Shown here: positions 29,211 to 38,237 of the stretch, piece after piece | Layout of the letters: each line of letters opens with the position of its first letter | Position numbering within the stretch: the stretch's first letter is position 1 | Assembly (NCBI RefSeq): GCF_019802055.1 | Contig: NZ_JAHVHW010000007.1 | Span: 1,389,403 to 1,453,402 of the forward strand | DNA from: Ferrimonas balearica | GTDB lineage: Bacteria; Pseudomonadota; Gammaproteobacteria; Enterobacterales; Shewanellaceae | Direction of reading: 5' to 3' | DNA length: 64,000 bases | Translations under genes and position numbers: made by a program | The notes under the pieces: model-generated | Database searches by the model: none | What the model was told of the DNA's origin: nothing | Seen by the model: the letters and a program-made list of their open reading frames with translations, nothing else

Positions 29211-30260
29211 TCAGTTAATGTATCGATTAAAGAACTGACGAATTTCTTTAATCGCATCCTCCGACTCAGGAACGTCGGCGTTCAAACCCAACAAATAGTC
29301 GCCGTGGGATTGGCCATCATAAACATGCAACTCTGACTTGATATCAGCGCGTCTTAGCAAGCGATGCATTCTTACCGTATCGCTCAGCAACAAATCCCGG
29401 GTTCCGGTCATAAAGATCGTGGGAGGGAAATAGGTAATCTCGGCATAGATCGGCGAGATAAGGGGATTTTTCTGGCTGTAATCCCCTGCGTAAAGATCGA
29501 AGGTGCCCTGCAAAATGCCTTCGCGCTTACCAAGAGGATCAAGACCTTCGAGCACGTACCAGGAATCCGATGTTTCCTTCAGATCGACGACGGGCGTTCC
29601 TACAAACAGGGCTCCCGGAAGGGGCAAGTCTTTTTCTAACAGCTTCAATGTGGTGGCCAGAGTCAGATTTCCTCCCGCTGAGGTGCCAAATATTGCGGTT
29701 TCTTCCGGGTTCTGAGTCTCTATCAGCGCTTTCCAGACCGATACGGTATCTTCCAGTGCAGCAGGAAAAGGATGGAGAGGGGGTTTACGGTAGTTGATTG
29801 AGACAACTTTGGCACCCAGACCATTGGCCATCCAAACCGCTTCTCTCAAAGCGGCTTCATCGCCACCAAACACAAATGCCCCCCCATGAATGTGCATCAT
29901 CCACTTATCCTTGTATTCCGGACTCACAGATTTTGGCGTGATGAAAAAGGTTTCGACACCCGCAAGCACTCGCTTTTCAACCAAGATGCCTAAACGCTCC
30001 ACACTCTTCATGGCCACTTCGATTCCCTGTGCATCAAACTGCTTTTGAAGCTCTATCCATTGCTCTGTGTTTTCAGGGATCGCTACCGCAGACTTCGAGG
30101 CATCAACGGTTCGGTTTTCGATCAGCTGACTCAGGGGTTCAGACAGCCCCGTCGGCGTCGGAATGTGTCGTTCAACAACCTTCGAATTGGCAAAAACCGG
30201 AACGGAAGACAAGCTCACCAGTAACACTGGTAACAGGGATCGTACGGGGAGTAGTTTCAT
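29211..30260 (-). CDS. Secreted alpha/beta hydrolase (HSL-type esterase)
   Basis: 349 residues with a signal peptide (MKLLPVRSLLPVLLVSLSSV, then PVFANS). HIHGGAFVFGG is the HGGG-type oxyanion motif of the hormone-sensitive lipase family, and FGTSAGGN contains the nucleophile serine. The acid is probably in FMTGTRDLLL and the histidine in GQSHGDYL. The product is likely a periplasmic or exported carboxylesterase. It is a single gene with no visible partner. Confidence 0.88.
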   Translation of the reverse strand: MKLLPVRSLLPVLLVSLSSVPVFANSKVVERHIPTPTGLSEPLSQLIENRTVDASKSAVAIPENTEQWIELQKQFDAQGIEVAMKSVERLGILVEKRVLAGVETFFITPKSVSPEYKDKWMMHIHGGAFVFGGDEAALREAVWMANGLGAKVVSINYRKPPLHPFPAALEDTVSVWKALIETQNPEETAIFGTSAGGNLTLATTLKLLEKDLPLPGALFVGTPVVDLKETSDSWYVLEGLDPLGKREGILQGTFDLYAGDYSQKNPLISPIYAEITYFPPTIFMTGTRDLLLSDTVRMHRLLRRADIKSELHVYDGQSHGDYLLGLNADVPESEDAIKEIRQFFNRYIN

Positions 30261-30563
30261 TCTAATAACTCGGCATCTAGCTAACGAATCGAATCACAAA
30301 CACGAGCGACATTATTCAAGTCGCCTACGGGACAGGCCATGAATTAGAGAAATTCAATTTTGGAGGGCAGACCAGCAATCCGAGTCAATCGACACTGCTC
30401 TGGGATGACACCGAACGACGAAATGCCGTTGCCCCACAGCAACGGCATTGCAGCGAATTCCCCGCATTAGCCTGGCTGGCATTGCGAACGGCTTTCGTGG
30501 CACCGAGTTACCCGTTCTCAGAGACTGAAAATCCGGCTTCTCGGCTCTGATTGCGTTATCCGG
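30261..30563. other. Intergenic region with 11-bp perfect hairpin
   Basis: About 300 bases between the esterase promoter and the end of the oxidase operon. It contains AATGCCGTTGC (30422-30432), loop CCCACA, GCAACGGCATT (30439-30449), a perfect inverted repeat 115 bases past the oxidase operon stop. There is no U-run, so whether it terminates transcription is unclear. Nothing else is recognised. Confidence 0.5.
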
Positions 30564-30884
30564 TCAAGGTCCGGTAAAGAAATGCGCCATCCGGTTAAAG
30601 AAGGTGTATTCACTTTCCAGCGCCATGATCGCTACCAGCACCAGTATGGCCAGTGGCGGCAGCAGGATGGCGTAGATCAGCGCCAGTCGCTCCCACATCA
30701 TGTGCATAAAGACGCTGATGATCAGGCCCGCCTTCAGCACCATAAAGATCAGGATAAGGCTCCAGCGCAGCATCCCCTGCAGGTGCAGGTAGTCCACCAT
30801 GTAGGAGAGTCCGGACAGGACAAAAAGCAGAAACCAGATTTTGAAATAGAGCCCGAGTGGGTGTTGTTGCTGTGTCTGTTCCAT
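30564..30884 (-). CDS. Cytochrome c oxidase subunit IV
   Basis: 106 residues with three hydrophobic helices (FKIWFLLFVLSGLSYMVDYL, LILIFMVLKAGLIISVFMHM, AILLPPLAILVLVAIMALES), the layout of the small prokaryotic COX4 family protein of caa3-type oxidases. It is the last gene of the operon, nine bases after the subunit III gene, with GGAG before the ATG. It is an assembly or stability subunit and carries no cofactor. Confidence 0.85.
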   Translation of the reverse strand: MEQTQQQHPLGLYFKIWFLLFVLSGLSYMVDYLHLQGMLRWSLILIFMVLKAGLIISVFMHMMWERLALIYAILLPPLAILVLVAIMALESEYTFFNRMAHFFTGP

Positions 30885-30893
30885 GCCGGCTCC

Positions 30894-31553
30894 TTACCAC
30901 AGATAGAAGAAGGCGAAGATAAAGACCCAAACCAGGTCCACAAAGTGCCAGTACAGGCCCACGGTTTCCACGATGCCGTAATCGCCGCTGGCCTCGTAAT
31001 CACCACGGGCCACTTTGCGGGCGTAGATCGCCAGCAGCAATACACCGATGGAGACGTGAAGCCCATGGAAGCCGGTGATCATAAAGAAGGCGGCGCCGAA
31101 CTGGGCCGCGCCCATCGGGTTGCCCCAGGGACGTACCCCCTCCTCTATCAATTTGGTCCACTCGAACGCCTGCATCCCAACAAAGCTGGCGCCCAGTATG
31201 GCAGTGGCGATCATTAGCAGCGCCGCCGTCTTCCGATCCTTGCGATAGCCGTAGTTCACCGCCAGCGCCATGGTGCCGCTGGAGGTGATCAGGATAAAGG
31301 TCATGATGGCGATCAGAACCAGGGGGATGGAGTGCCCCGCGATGGTCAGGGCAAACACCTCGGTGGTCAGCGGCCAGGCCTCCACCGCCGACATCCGGGC
31401 GGTCATGTAGCCCACCAGGAAAGTGCCAAAGATGAAGGTATCGCTGAGGAGGAAAATCCACATCATCGCCTTGCCCCAGGACACCTTAAAGGTCTCCTGG
31501 TCATGGCTCCAGTCCGCCACTACGGTGGACCAGCCGCGCTCTTGGTGTTGCAT
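30894..31553 (-). CDS. Cytochrome c oxidase subunit III (second copy)
   Basis: 219 residues from ATG 31553 with AAGGAG upstream. Five to seven helices: KAMMWIFLLSDTFIFGTFLV, QAFEWTKLIEEGVRPWGNPM, FFMITGFHGLHVSIGVLLLA and YWHFVDLVWVFIFAFFYLW are the typical subunit III helices, with the conserved Glu in the QAFEW segment and the HxxD pattern near the C-terminus. It lies ten bases after another subunit III-family gene, so the operon has two. This copy is the more canonical one. Confidence 0.9.
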   Translation of the reverse strand: MQHQERGWSTVVADWSHDQETFKVSWGKAMMWIFLLSDTFIFGTFLVGYMTARMSAVEAWPLTTEVFALTIAGHSIPLVLIAIMTFILITSSGTMALAVNYGYRKDRKTAALLMIATAILGASFVGMQAFEWTKLIEEGVRPWGNPMGAAQFGAAFFMITGFHGLHVSIGVLLLAIYARKVARGDYEASGDYGIVETVGLYWHFVDLVWVFIFAFFYLW

Positions 31554-31563
31554 CGTCCGCTCC

Positions 31564-32235
31564 TTAAGGCACGTCAACTGGCTGCACACCGCAGAGTGCC
31601 GCCAGCGCCTGATAGGTTTCCGGAGTGCTGGTCAGCAGGGCAAACAGCACCAGCCATAACCCCAGCAGAAAATGCCAGTACTGCGCCAACAGGCCCAATC
31701 TGGCCACCGCTTCCCTGCTTGCACCCTGCCAGAGACCCGGTAGCGTGCGTCCCCAGATCGCCAGCCCCACCAACAGGTGAGCCCCATGCAATCCGGTTAA
31801 TAGAAAAAAGAAACTGGCGGCCGGCGTGCTGCTGACGCCATAGCCGCGTTGGGAAAACAGGCTCCATACCCCCCACTGTCCCAGCAGAAACGCCAATGCT
31901 GCGATACCGGAGAGGATCAAACACCCCCGTACCAGTATGGCAGCGCCAGCGCGCCCACTGACCACCGCCATATGCAGCAGCACGGAACTCATCAGCAGAA
32001 AGACGGTGTTACGCCACAGGGGCATGGCGTCAAACAGGGGCTGCCAGGGCGCTTCGGTCAGCGGTTCCCAGTCGCCCACCTGGGAGCGAATGATCATCGC
32101 CAGGATAAACAGCATAAACATGGAGGTGATCACCGCGAACATCAGGTGAACACAGGTGCGCAGCGCGTTAACCGGGCGCCCTACCTTCGCCGTCACTCCC
32201 GGTGTCAGCCAGGGTTTTTCCGTCAGGGTACTCAT
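31564..32235 (-). CDS. Cytochrome c oxidase subunit III-like protein (first copy)
   Basis: 223 residues. Heme-copper oxidase subunit III fold: FFFLLTGLHGAHLLVGLAIW matches the helix of the same kind in subunit III, and AQYWHFLLGLWLVLFALL is its last helix. The first part (NALRTCVHLMFAVITSMFML) is less typical. The protein lacks the usual acidic residue at QAFEW. Its start overlaps the ctaD stop as ATGA, with GGAGG upstream. It may be a diverged partner rather than a redundant copy. Confidence 0.85.
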   Translation of the reverse strand: MSTLTEKPWLTPGVTAKVGRPVNALRTCVHLMFAVITSMFMLFILAMIIRSQVGDWEPLTEAPWQPLFDAMPLWRNTVFLLMSSVLLHMAVVSGRAGAAILVRGCLILSGIAALAFLLGQWGVWSLFSQRGYGVSSTPAASFFFLLTGLHGAHLLVGLAIWGRTLPGLWQGASREAVARLGLLAQYWHFLLGLWLVLFALLTSTPETYQALAALCGVQPVDVP

Positions 32236-34007
32236 GAGCCCGCCTCCTGTGGCCCGGCGTCATGGCCGGTTCTGGCGTCCTTATCGCTGTCAGTCAGCCC
32301 CCAGTCGCTGGTCTGAGGCAGGAAGTCCTCAGGCGCCCCGGGCACGCTGTAGTCGTACGCCCAGCGGTACACCACAGGCAGTGCCGGTCCCCAGTTGCCG
32401 TGTCCCGGTGGGGTCTGCGGCGTCTGCCACTCCAGACTGGCTGCACCCCAGGGGTTGGGGCCGGAAGCCCGCCCTTTGTAGTAGCTCCAGGCCAGGTTGA
32501 ACAGGAACAGCAACTGGCTGAACCCGACAATCAGCGCGGCGACGGTAATAAAGGCATTGAGGGTGGCCGCTTCGGGCGGAATAAAGTCGTAGTTTTCGAA
32601 GTTGTAGTAGCGTCGGGGCATGCCGAGCACACCGGCGTAGTGCATCGGGAAGAATATCGCCCAGGTGCCGAGGAAGGTGATCCAGAAGTGCAGTTTGCCC
32701 AGGGTGTCATTGAGCATCCGTCCGGTGATCTTGGGATACCAGTGATAGATCCCGGCAAAGATCACCATGATGGGCGCCACCCCCATCACCATATGGAAGT
32801 GAGCCACCACGAAATAGGTGTCGGACAGGGGCAGGTCCACCACCACATTGCCCAGGAACAGGCCGGTCATCCCGCCAAACACAAAGGTGAGGATAAAGGA
32901 GATGGCAAACAGCATCGGCACATTCAGGCGGATGTTGCCGCGCCAAAGGGTCAACACCCAGTTGTAAACCTTAATGGCGGTGGGCACCGCGATGATCAGG
33001 GTCGACACCGCAAAGAAGAAGCCAAAGTAGGGATTCATGCCCGACACATACATATGGTGGGCCCAAACGACAAAGCTGAGACCCCCAATCCCGACGATCG
33101 CCCACACCATCTGGCGATAGCCAAAGATGTTTTTGCGGGCGTGAGTGCTGATCAGATCAGAGACGATGCCGAAGGCCGGCAGCGCCACGATATAAACCTC
33201 GGGGTGGCCAAAGAACCAGAACAGATGCTGGAACAGGATGGGGCTGCCACCGGCATAGTCCATCTGCTGCCCCATGGAGACGATGGCGGGCATAAAGAAA
33301 CTGGTGCCCAGCAGTTTATCGAACAGCATCATCACCGCACTGACAAACAGGGCGGGAAACGCCAACAGGGCGAGCACGGTGGCGGTCAGGATCCCCCAGA
33401 TGGTGAGCGGCATCCGCATCAGCGACATGCCCCGGGTGCGCGCTTGCAGCACTGTGGTGACGTAGTTCAGGCCGCCCATAGTAGCCGCAGCAATAAAGAT
33501 CGCCAGCGACACCAGCATCAGCACGATGCCGCCATCGACGCCGGGGGTGCCGGGCAAGATCGCCTGAGGGGGATAGAGGGTCCAGCCTGCGCCGGAGGGG
33601 CCGCCGGTAACGAAAAAGCTCGCCATCAGGACGATCACCGCCAGGAAGTAGAACCAGTAGCTGAGCATGTTCAGGAAGGGAAACACCATATCCCGGGCCC
33701 CCACCATCAGGGGGATCAGGTAGTTGCCAAAACCACCTAGGAACAGCGCCGTCAGCAGGTAAACCACCATGATCATCCCGTGCATGGTGACCATCTGGTA
33801 GTAGTTGGCCGGTACGATAAAGTCGAAGCTGCCGGGAAAACCCAGCTGCAATCGCATCAGGCTCGAAAGCACCAACGCCACCATCCCGATGGCGATGGCG
33901 GTCAGGGTGTATTGAATGGCGATCGTCTTGTGGTCCTGACTGAACACATAGGTCTGCCAGAATCCCAGCTCATGATGCGTATCGTGTGAGTCCTGCTGTG
34001 TGGTCAT
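32232..34007 (-). CDS. ctaD: Cytochrome c oxidase subunit I
   Basis: 591 residues, twelve-plus helices. The CuB and proton-channel marks are intact: FWFFGHPEVYIVALPAFGIV gives the His-Tyr pair and the Glu of the D-channel, VWAHHMYVSGMNP the two CuB histidines, and VVAHFHMVMG the heme histidines. The D-channel aspartate is in GARDMVFPFLN. The HPEV Glu indicates a type A oxidase. The C-terminus is extended and hydrophilic (WQTPQTPPGHGNWGPALPVV). It reduces oxygen to water and pumps protons. The start MTTQQDS at 34007 was chosen; the frame is open seven codons upstream. Confidence 0.96.
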   Translation of the reverse strand: MTTQQDSHDTHHELGFWQTYVFSQDHKTIAIQYTLTAIAIGMVALVLSSLMRLQLGFPGSFDFIVPANYYQMVTMHGMIMVVYLLTALFLGGFGNYLIPLMVGARDMVFPFLNMLSYWFYFLAVIVLMASFFVTGGPSGAGWTLYPPQAILPGTPGVDGGIVLMLVSLAIFIAAATMGGLNYVTTVLQARTRGMSLMRMPLTIWGILTATVLALLAFPALFVSAVMMLFDKLLGTSFFMPAIVSMGQQMDYAGGSPILFQHLFWFFGHPEVYIVALPAFGIVSDLISTHARKNIFGYRQMVWAIVGIGGLSFVVWAHHMYVSGMNPYFGFFFAVSTLIIAVPTAIKVYNWVLTLWRGNIRLNVPMLFAISFILTFVFGGMTGLFLGNVVVDLPLSDTYFVVAHFHMVMGVAPIMVIFAGIYHWYPKITGRMLNDTLGKLHFWITFLGTWAIFFPMHYAGVLGMPRRYYNFENYDFIPPEAATLNAFITVAALIVGFSQLLFLFNLAWSYYKGRASGPNPWGAASLEWQTPQTPPGHGNWGPALPVVYRWAYDYSVPGAPEDFLPQTSDWGLTDSDKDARTGHDAGPQEAGS

Positions 34008-34028
34008 GCGACCCCCTCCCGGCCTCAA

Positions 34029-35477
34029 TTACTGCTTCAGGCTTTCTATGGTCTGGATCAGATCCAGGATCTCTGCTTCGGTCAGGCTGACCACCGGCAT
34101 CACCGGTGGGTAACCCTCCACCACTTCGGCGTTTGGGTCGATGATGGCGCGGCGCAGGTAATCCTCATCCGCGATCACTGTGGTGCCATCCAGCAGCGTT
34201 CGTTCACTGCCCGCCAGTCCAACCCAGGTTGGCCCCACCAGCTTCTGGCCATCGACGCTGTGGCAGGCTAGGCACCCTTTGGCCTGAGCCAGATCCACAC
34301 CGGTTAGGCTCTGGTCCGGTTGGGCATCAACGGCGCCACTCACCGGCGGCGCTGCCGGAGCCGCTTCCACCTCACCCGGTGCCCCGCCCTTCTCTTTCAT
34401 ATAGGCAATCAACGCCGCGATCTGCTGATCACTGAGGTCATAGGGGGGCATCACGTTGGCGTAGCCCTGCACCAGTTTGGCGGCGGGTTCGCGAATCGAT
34501 TCGATCAGGTAGGCGTCGTCCACGGTCAACTCTGTGCCATCGCTCATCACCTCCGCACGCCCGTAGATCCCGCTCCAGCTTGGACCCAGTGGGCTGGCAG
34601 CAAAGCCATGACAGCCCATGCAGCCCTGCTCAGTCGCCAGTTTCTCGCCCTCCCGGGCCAACGGACTGAGGGTGGTTTGGGCCAGCGCCAGCTGCGCTTC
34701 CGCAAAGGTGGGTTGCTGCGCCAGCCAGAGGGCGTATTCCGCTTCCGGTTGCACTACCACTTTGCCGCGCATATTGAAGTGCCCCACTCCGCAGTACTCG
34801 GCGCAAAGGATCTCAAACTCCCCCTCCACGGTGGGGGTAAACCAGAAGGAGGAGACGATGCCGGGCACCGCATCCATCTTGGTGCGGAACTGGGGCACGT
34901 AGAAGTTATGGAGCACGTCGAGGGAGCGCAGTTGCGCCTGCACCGGGCGATTGAGCGCCAGATGCAGGGTCGGCGTCTGGATCAGCCGGTCATCCTGACT
35001 GGCCGGGTCCAGAGGATCCAACCCAAAAGGGTTGTCGGCACTCACCCTTCGCACATCGGATTTGCCCAGTACACCATCGTCACCGGGCAGGCGGAACGCC
35101 CAGCCCCACTGTTTGGCCATGGCCTCCACCGGCAGCGCGTCATCGGGAACCGACACCACTTCGGAATAGACGTACAGGCCGGGGGCCAGCATCGCGATAA
35201 TCCCAAGGGCGGACAAGCCAGTCAGCCACAGCTCCAGCTTTTTGTTCTCGGGTTCGTAATCGGCGGTACGGTCGGGTCGGTAGCGGAACTTGATGATGGC
35301 GATGATGGTAAAGATCATCACCGCAAGGAAAACCAGCCCGGTCACCAGAACGGTGATGCCGATGGTCAGATCGATGTCGCCCCAATTGCTCGCCAGGGGG
35401 GGCAGATCCCAGGGGCCGACGAAGTGGAAAATCACCGAAGCCACCAGGATCAGGAGCAGAACAATGGCGATGGCCAT
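34029..35477 (-). CDS. coxB: caa3-type cytochrome c oxidase subunit II with two heme c domains
   Basis: 482 residues from ATG 35477. Two N-terminal helices (AIAIVLLLILVASVIFHFVG, GITVLVTGLVFLAVMIFTII), then the CuA domain with ligands H190, C225, C229, H233 and M236 (CAEYCGVGHFNM). Two cytochrome c domains follow: CMGCH at 286-290 and CLACH at 402-406, with likely axial Met in NVMPPY and PPVMPVV. Electrons from cytochrome c pass through the hemes to CuA. Ordinary caa3 subunit II has one heme domain, so the second is notable. It is the first gene of the operon. Confidence 0.94.
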   Translation of the reverse strand: MAIAIVLLLILVASVIFHFVGPWDLPPLASNWGDIDLTIGITVLVTGLVFLAVMIFTIIAIIKFRYRPDRTADYEPENKKLELWLTGLSALGIIAMLAPGLYVYSEVVSVPDDALPVEAMAKQWGWAFRLPGDDGVLGKSDVRRVSADNPFGLDPLDPASQDDRLIQTPTLHLALNRPVQAQLRSLDVLHNFYVPQFRTKMDAVPGIVSSFWFTPTVEGEFEILCAEYCGVGHFNMRGKVVVQPEAEYALWLAQQPTFAEAQLALAQTTLSPLAREGEKLATEQGCMGCHGFAASPLGPSWSGIYGRAEVMSDGTELTVDDAYLIESIREPAAKLVQGYANVMPPYDLSDQQIAALIAYMKEKGGAPGEVEAAPAAPPVSGAVDAQPDQSLTGVDLAQAKGCLACHSVDGQKLVGPTWVGLAGSERTLLDGTTVIADEDYLRRAIIDPNAEVVEGYPPVMPVVSLTEAEILDLIQTIESLKQ

Positions 35478-35692
35478 AAGCGCACAGTCTCCCGAAATGT
35501 CGCATCTCAAGGACGCGGCCCCGGCAGCACCAGACTTCCCTACAGAGTGTGGCTTTCCCAGCGGGTGCAAGCCGAAACATACTGAAGGCTAGGCACAATT
35601 TTTCGCTTTCGCTAGTTGGACGAGTTTTCCGGGCAAACAAGGCGGAGCATGTATGAAGGTTGGCCATTGTTTTGGCCAGACGACTGAAGCGC

Positions 35693-35733
35693 GGCGTCAA
35701 AAACGACGAAGCCCCCAAAAACGGGGGCTTCGA
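35693..35733 (-). terminator. Terminator of the 382-aa membrane protein gene
   Basis: A 10-bp perfect stem, CGAAGCCCCC (35708-35717) and GGGGGCTTCG (35724-35733), loop AAAAAC. On the minus strand it is followed by TCGTTTTTGAC. It begins 13 bases past the gene's stop codon. Confidence 0.8.
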
Positions 35734-35745
35734 AGCGAAAAGGGC

Positions 35746-36894
35746 TTATCGGCGGGTATAGAGCGCAAAGGCGGGATGAGCCCGCAGCGTGTCCATGGAG
35801 CCGCTCAACCCGAAGTCGTAACCACAGAGCCTGAAATTGCCCCGCATCGCGGCGTCATAAACGATGTCGGCGGTATCCAGCGGCGAGAAGTAGGCGTAGT
35901 AGATGTCGTCCGGCCACACCTCAACCTTGATTGGACGGTAGCGGTTGTTGTTGTTAAACCGCATCTCGGCACAGCTGCGGTCGCCCTGAGCGGTCAGCTG
36001 CGACCACAGTTCACCCTGAGTTGCCCGACTCCCCGGCCACTTGATGATAAGACCATCGTGGTTCATCAGCAGCTCATAGGTGTCCGGCATGGCAACACTG
36101 TGCTGAAACTCCGGTGCGGTGGGCTTCAGCGCGGGTTTCGGCACCTCAACAGTCTGTTGTTCCGATTGGGTCTGAGGCCAGAAGGTCAGCACAAGCACAC
36201 CCAGCACCACCGCGGCACCAATGGCCCCCAGAGCCTTACTCTGGCGCTTGATCAGCGGCACCAGTTGGTTGCCCAGGCGCCCTACTGTTTCACCCAGTCT
36301 CGGACCTTTGGGTTCATCGTCCCAGTAGCTGTTGGTGGATTCCGCGGCTTCATAAAGCTCATCCAGCGTGCTTTCGGGGTTCAGAGGCGTCATTGTCGGC
36401 TCTGAACCGTCCATCGAAGGTTCAACCCGCTGACGGGCGCTCACCGGCTCTGCAGCCAGGGGGGAAAGATCCACCGGGCCACTGTAGCCCAAGTGCCCTT
36501 CGGAACCCGGCGCGTAGCGGGCGCGAAGGCGGCTTTCCGGCAGGGCTGCCAGGGCCAGAACGGCCAGGGCAAACAGCCCGGCCAATACCATCGCAAGACC
36601 AGTGAACGGAGCGGCCAACTGGGCCGCCGCCATGGCCAGCCAGAGCGCCAGCAACACGAAAGCCAATGTGCCCGGACGGGCGCTGTCATTGAGTCGTCGC
36701 CGGGCACTGGCCAGCACTACTGCAGCGCCAGGCAGCGCCACCAGAGCGCCTGCTGCTGCACGAACCATGGGGGTTGCGGTGACAAAGAGCGCCACGTAGA
36801 GCAGGAAAACCAGCACCAGAGCCAGCCCAACCAGTGCAGTGCGCACTCGGCTGTCCCGGCCCTGATTACAAATTAGCGACTTCAGCAATGGCAC
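35746..36894 (-). CDS. Hypothetical membrane protein with periplasmic or cytoplasmic C-domain
   Basis: 382 residues. Four hydrophobic segments in the first 120 residues, with an RRRLNDSARPG loop reminiscent of the DUF805 group. A charged linker (about 130-220) follows, a single further helix (LGAIGAAVVLGVLVLTFWP), and a soluble C-terminal domain of about 130 residues (YELLMNHDGLIIKWPGSRAT). The last domain looks folded with two cysteines. No family is recognised with confidence. It is a single gene with its own terminator. Confidence 0.55.
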   Translation of the reverse strand: MPLLKSLICNQGRDSRVRTALVGLALVLVFLLYVALFVTATPMVRAAAGALVALPGAAVVLASARRRLNDSARPGTLAFVLLALWLAMAAAQLAAPFTGLAMVLAGLFALAVLALAALPESRLRARYAPGSEGHLGYSGPVDLSPLAAEPVSARQRVEPSMDGSEPTMTPLNPESTLDELYEAAESTNSYWDDEPKGPRLGETVGRLGNQLVPLIKRQSKALGAIGAAVVLGVLVLTFWPQTQSEQQTVEVPKPALKPTAPEFQHSVAMPDTYELLMNHDGLIIKWPGSRATQGELWSQLTAQGDRSCAEMRFNNNNRYRPIKVEVWPDDIYYAYFSPLDTADIVYDAAMRGNFRLCGYDFGLSGSMDTLRAHPAFALYTRR

Positions 36895-36995
36895 AGAAAT
36901 TCCTCAATTCACAAGAGCTAAACGGGGATTAGGGTGAGCCTACCGGATCCACTCCCACCTGTCAGCGGTCGCCGTAAACGATGCCCGGTTGCGGA

Positions 36996-37301
36996 TCAAT
37001 CTTCGTGGATCTGAACGGTAAACACCGGCACAGGCACCACGACGCTCTGAACCGCCTTATGCAGCCAGGCCAGTTCGGTGCGGTAGTGACCCGTGGTCGA
37101 GAAGTAGCAGAGCTGCAGATGGAACACCCCGTTGTCGTAACCGCAGGTCACGATCTCCGTCTGAACCTCCGGGTGGTCGACGTAGGCGCTCAAAGCGCGC
37201 TCTACCCCTTCCACATGCTCCGGCGCCAGGTCGAAACTGACGTCGATGCGCATCAACGAAAATGGCGCGCGCTCCTGCGCACCGGATGGGTCCTTTTTCA
37301 T
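36996..37301 (-). CDS. Small conserved hypothetical protein
   Basis: 101 residues from ATG 37301 (MKKDPSGAQERAPFSLMRID). It is a soluble alpha/beta protein with alternating strands (MRIDVSFDLAPEHVEGVERA, HLQLCYFSTTGHYRTEL, VVVPVPVFTVQI). An in-frame GTG at 37313 is another possible start. No motif is recognised. It has no operon partner; the next gene is 252 bases away and divergent. Confidence 0.45.
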   Translation of the reverse strand: MKKDPSGAQERAPFSLMRIDVSFDLAPEHVEGVERALSAYVDHPEVQTEIVTCGYDNGVFHLQLCYFSTTGHYRTELAWLHKAVQSVVVPVPVFTVQIHED

Positions 37302-37487
37302 GGGGCGTTCCACGATGAGTCAAACTGGCTCTAGTGTACCCCAACCGAAGCGGGAAATAACCGCGAACCGGGCCGGTTGTCTAAGCCGCATTCAGAGTGG
37401 CAAAAATGGCGCATTTTTAACCGCCAAAACACGGTCTCCGCTCAGCTTTTCACCACTTGATGAGGCAGCGCAATTTCGCCGTGTTTT

Positions 37488-37513
37488 TCGCTGGAACCGG
37501 GGCGGTCCAGCGA
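37488..37513 (+). other. Hairpin in the leader of the deoxynucleoside kinase gene
   Basis: TCGCTGG-A-ACCG (37488-37499) pairs with CGGTCCAGCGA (37503-37513) with one bulged A and a 3-base GGG loop. It ends 40 bases before the ATG at 37554. If it is transcribed it would form a stable stem in the 5' leader. No U-run follows. Confidence 0.45.
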
Positions 37514-37553
37514 GTAGACTTGCGCGCCCTTTTGGCAGATAACGTAGAACGAG

Positions 37554-38183
37554 ATGGCACAGCAATTCGAACTGGTGGCGATCGAGGGTAACATCGGCGT
37601 AGGCAAGTCTACCCTGGTTCCCAAACTGGTAGAGCGGTTGAACGAGATCGACGATCGCCCGTGGAAGATGATCCTGGAAGACGTGGACACCAACCCGGAG
37701 TTTCAGCGTTTGCTGGCCGCCTTTACTCAGGATCCCAGCCAGCGCATCGCGTTCCAGCGCTTTATCACCAACCATCGTGCTGAGCTGTGTCAGGATCTGG
37801 ACCCGGCCTACAACTACGTTCTGGAGCGCTCCCTGTACTCCGACCTGGTGTTCTGTCAGGCCAACCTGCAGGAAGCCTGCCGCCCGGACGGCGCCGATCT
37901 GACCTACTACTACGACATCTGGGACAAGCTGGACCACTACCCGCAAGTGACCTCCGTGGTCTACCTGCGCTCTGAGCCGCTGCTTTCCTACCAGCGCATG
38001 CTGGATCGTGCCCGCGAAGCGGAAAACGGCACCGCCTACGCGTATATCAAGCTGCTGTCCGATTGTCACGACACCTTCCTGCCCCACATCTGCCGGCAGA
38101 AGGACACCATGCTGCTGACCGAAGACTGGAGCCACTTCGGCTGCCACGACCGGATCGCCCGCCGCATTCTGCACAAGCTGTAA
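37554..38183 (+). CDS. Deoxynucleoside kinase (dAK/dGK family)
   Basis: 209 residues. Walker A EGNIGVGKST at residues 10-19, the DRS-type ERSLYSD motif (about 90-96) that binds the nucleoside, and the lid arginines in RMLDRAREAEN. This family phosphorylates deoxyadenosine or deoxyguanosine for nucleotide salvage. The substrate specificity is inferred from family shape only. Start at 37554 (MAQQFELVAIEGNIG). It is followed by a strong terminator and is convergent with hydF. Confidence 0.88.
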   Translation: MAQQFELVAIEGNIGVGKSTLVPKLVERLNEIDDRPWKMILEDVDTNPEFQRLLAAFTQDPSQRIAFQRFITNHRAELCQDLDPAYNYVLERSLYSDLVFCQANLQEACRPDGADLTYYYDIWDKLDHYPQVTSVVYLRSEPLLSYQRMLDRAREAENGTAYAYIKLLSDCHDTFLPHICRQKDTMLLTEDWSHFGCHDRIARRILHKL

Positions 38184-38191
38184 CGCACAGC

Positions 38192-38224
38192 AAAACGCCG
38201 TCCAATGGGACGGCGTTTTTGTTT
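38192..38224 (+). terminator. Terminator after the deoxynucleoside kinase gene
   Basis: A 12-bp perfect stem, AAAACGCCGTCC and GGACGGCGTTTT, with loop AATG, then TTTGTTT on the plus strand. It stands between two convergent genes and may also weakly stop hydF transcripts, which see only a short U-run. Confidence 0.85.
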
Positions 38225-38237
38225 CGGCTCAACCGGA

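Noticed and set aside
32262-33740. 492-codon open frame on the plus strand opposite ctaD
   Set aside because: Low-complexity His, Gly and Gln-rich translation, antisense of subunit I, no ribosome site.
34320-35585. 421-codon open frame on the plus strand opposite coxB
   Set aside because: Antisense of the diheme subunit II, His and Gln-rich, with no recognisable fold.
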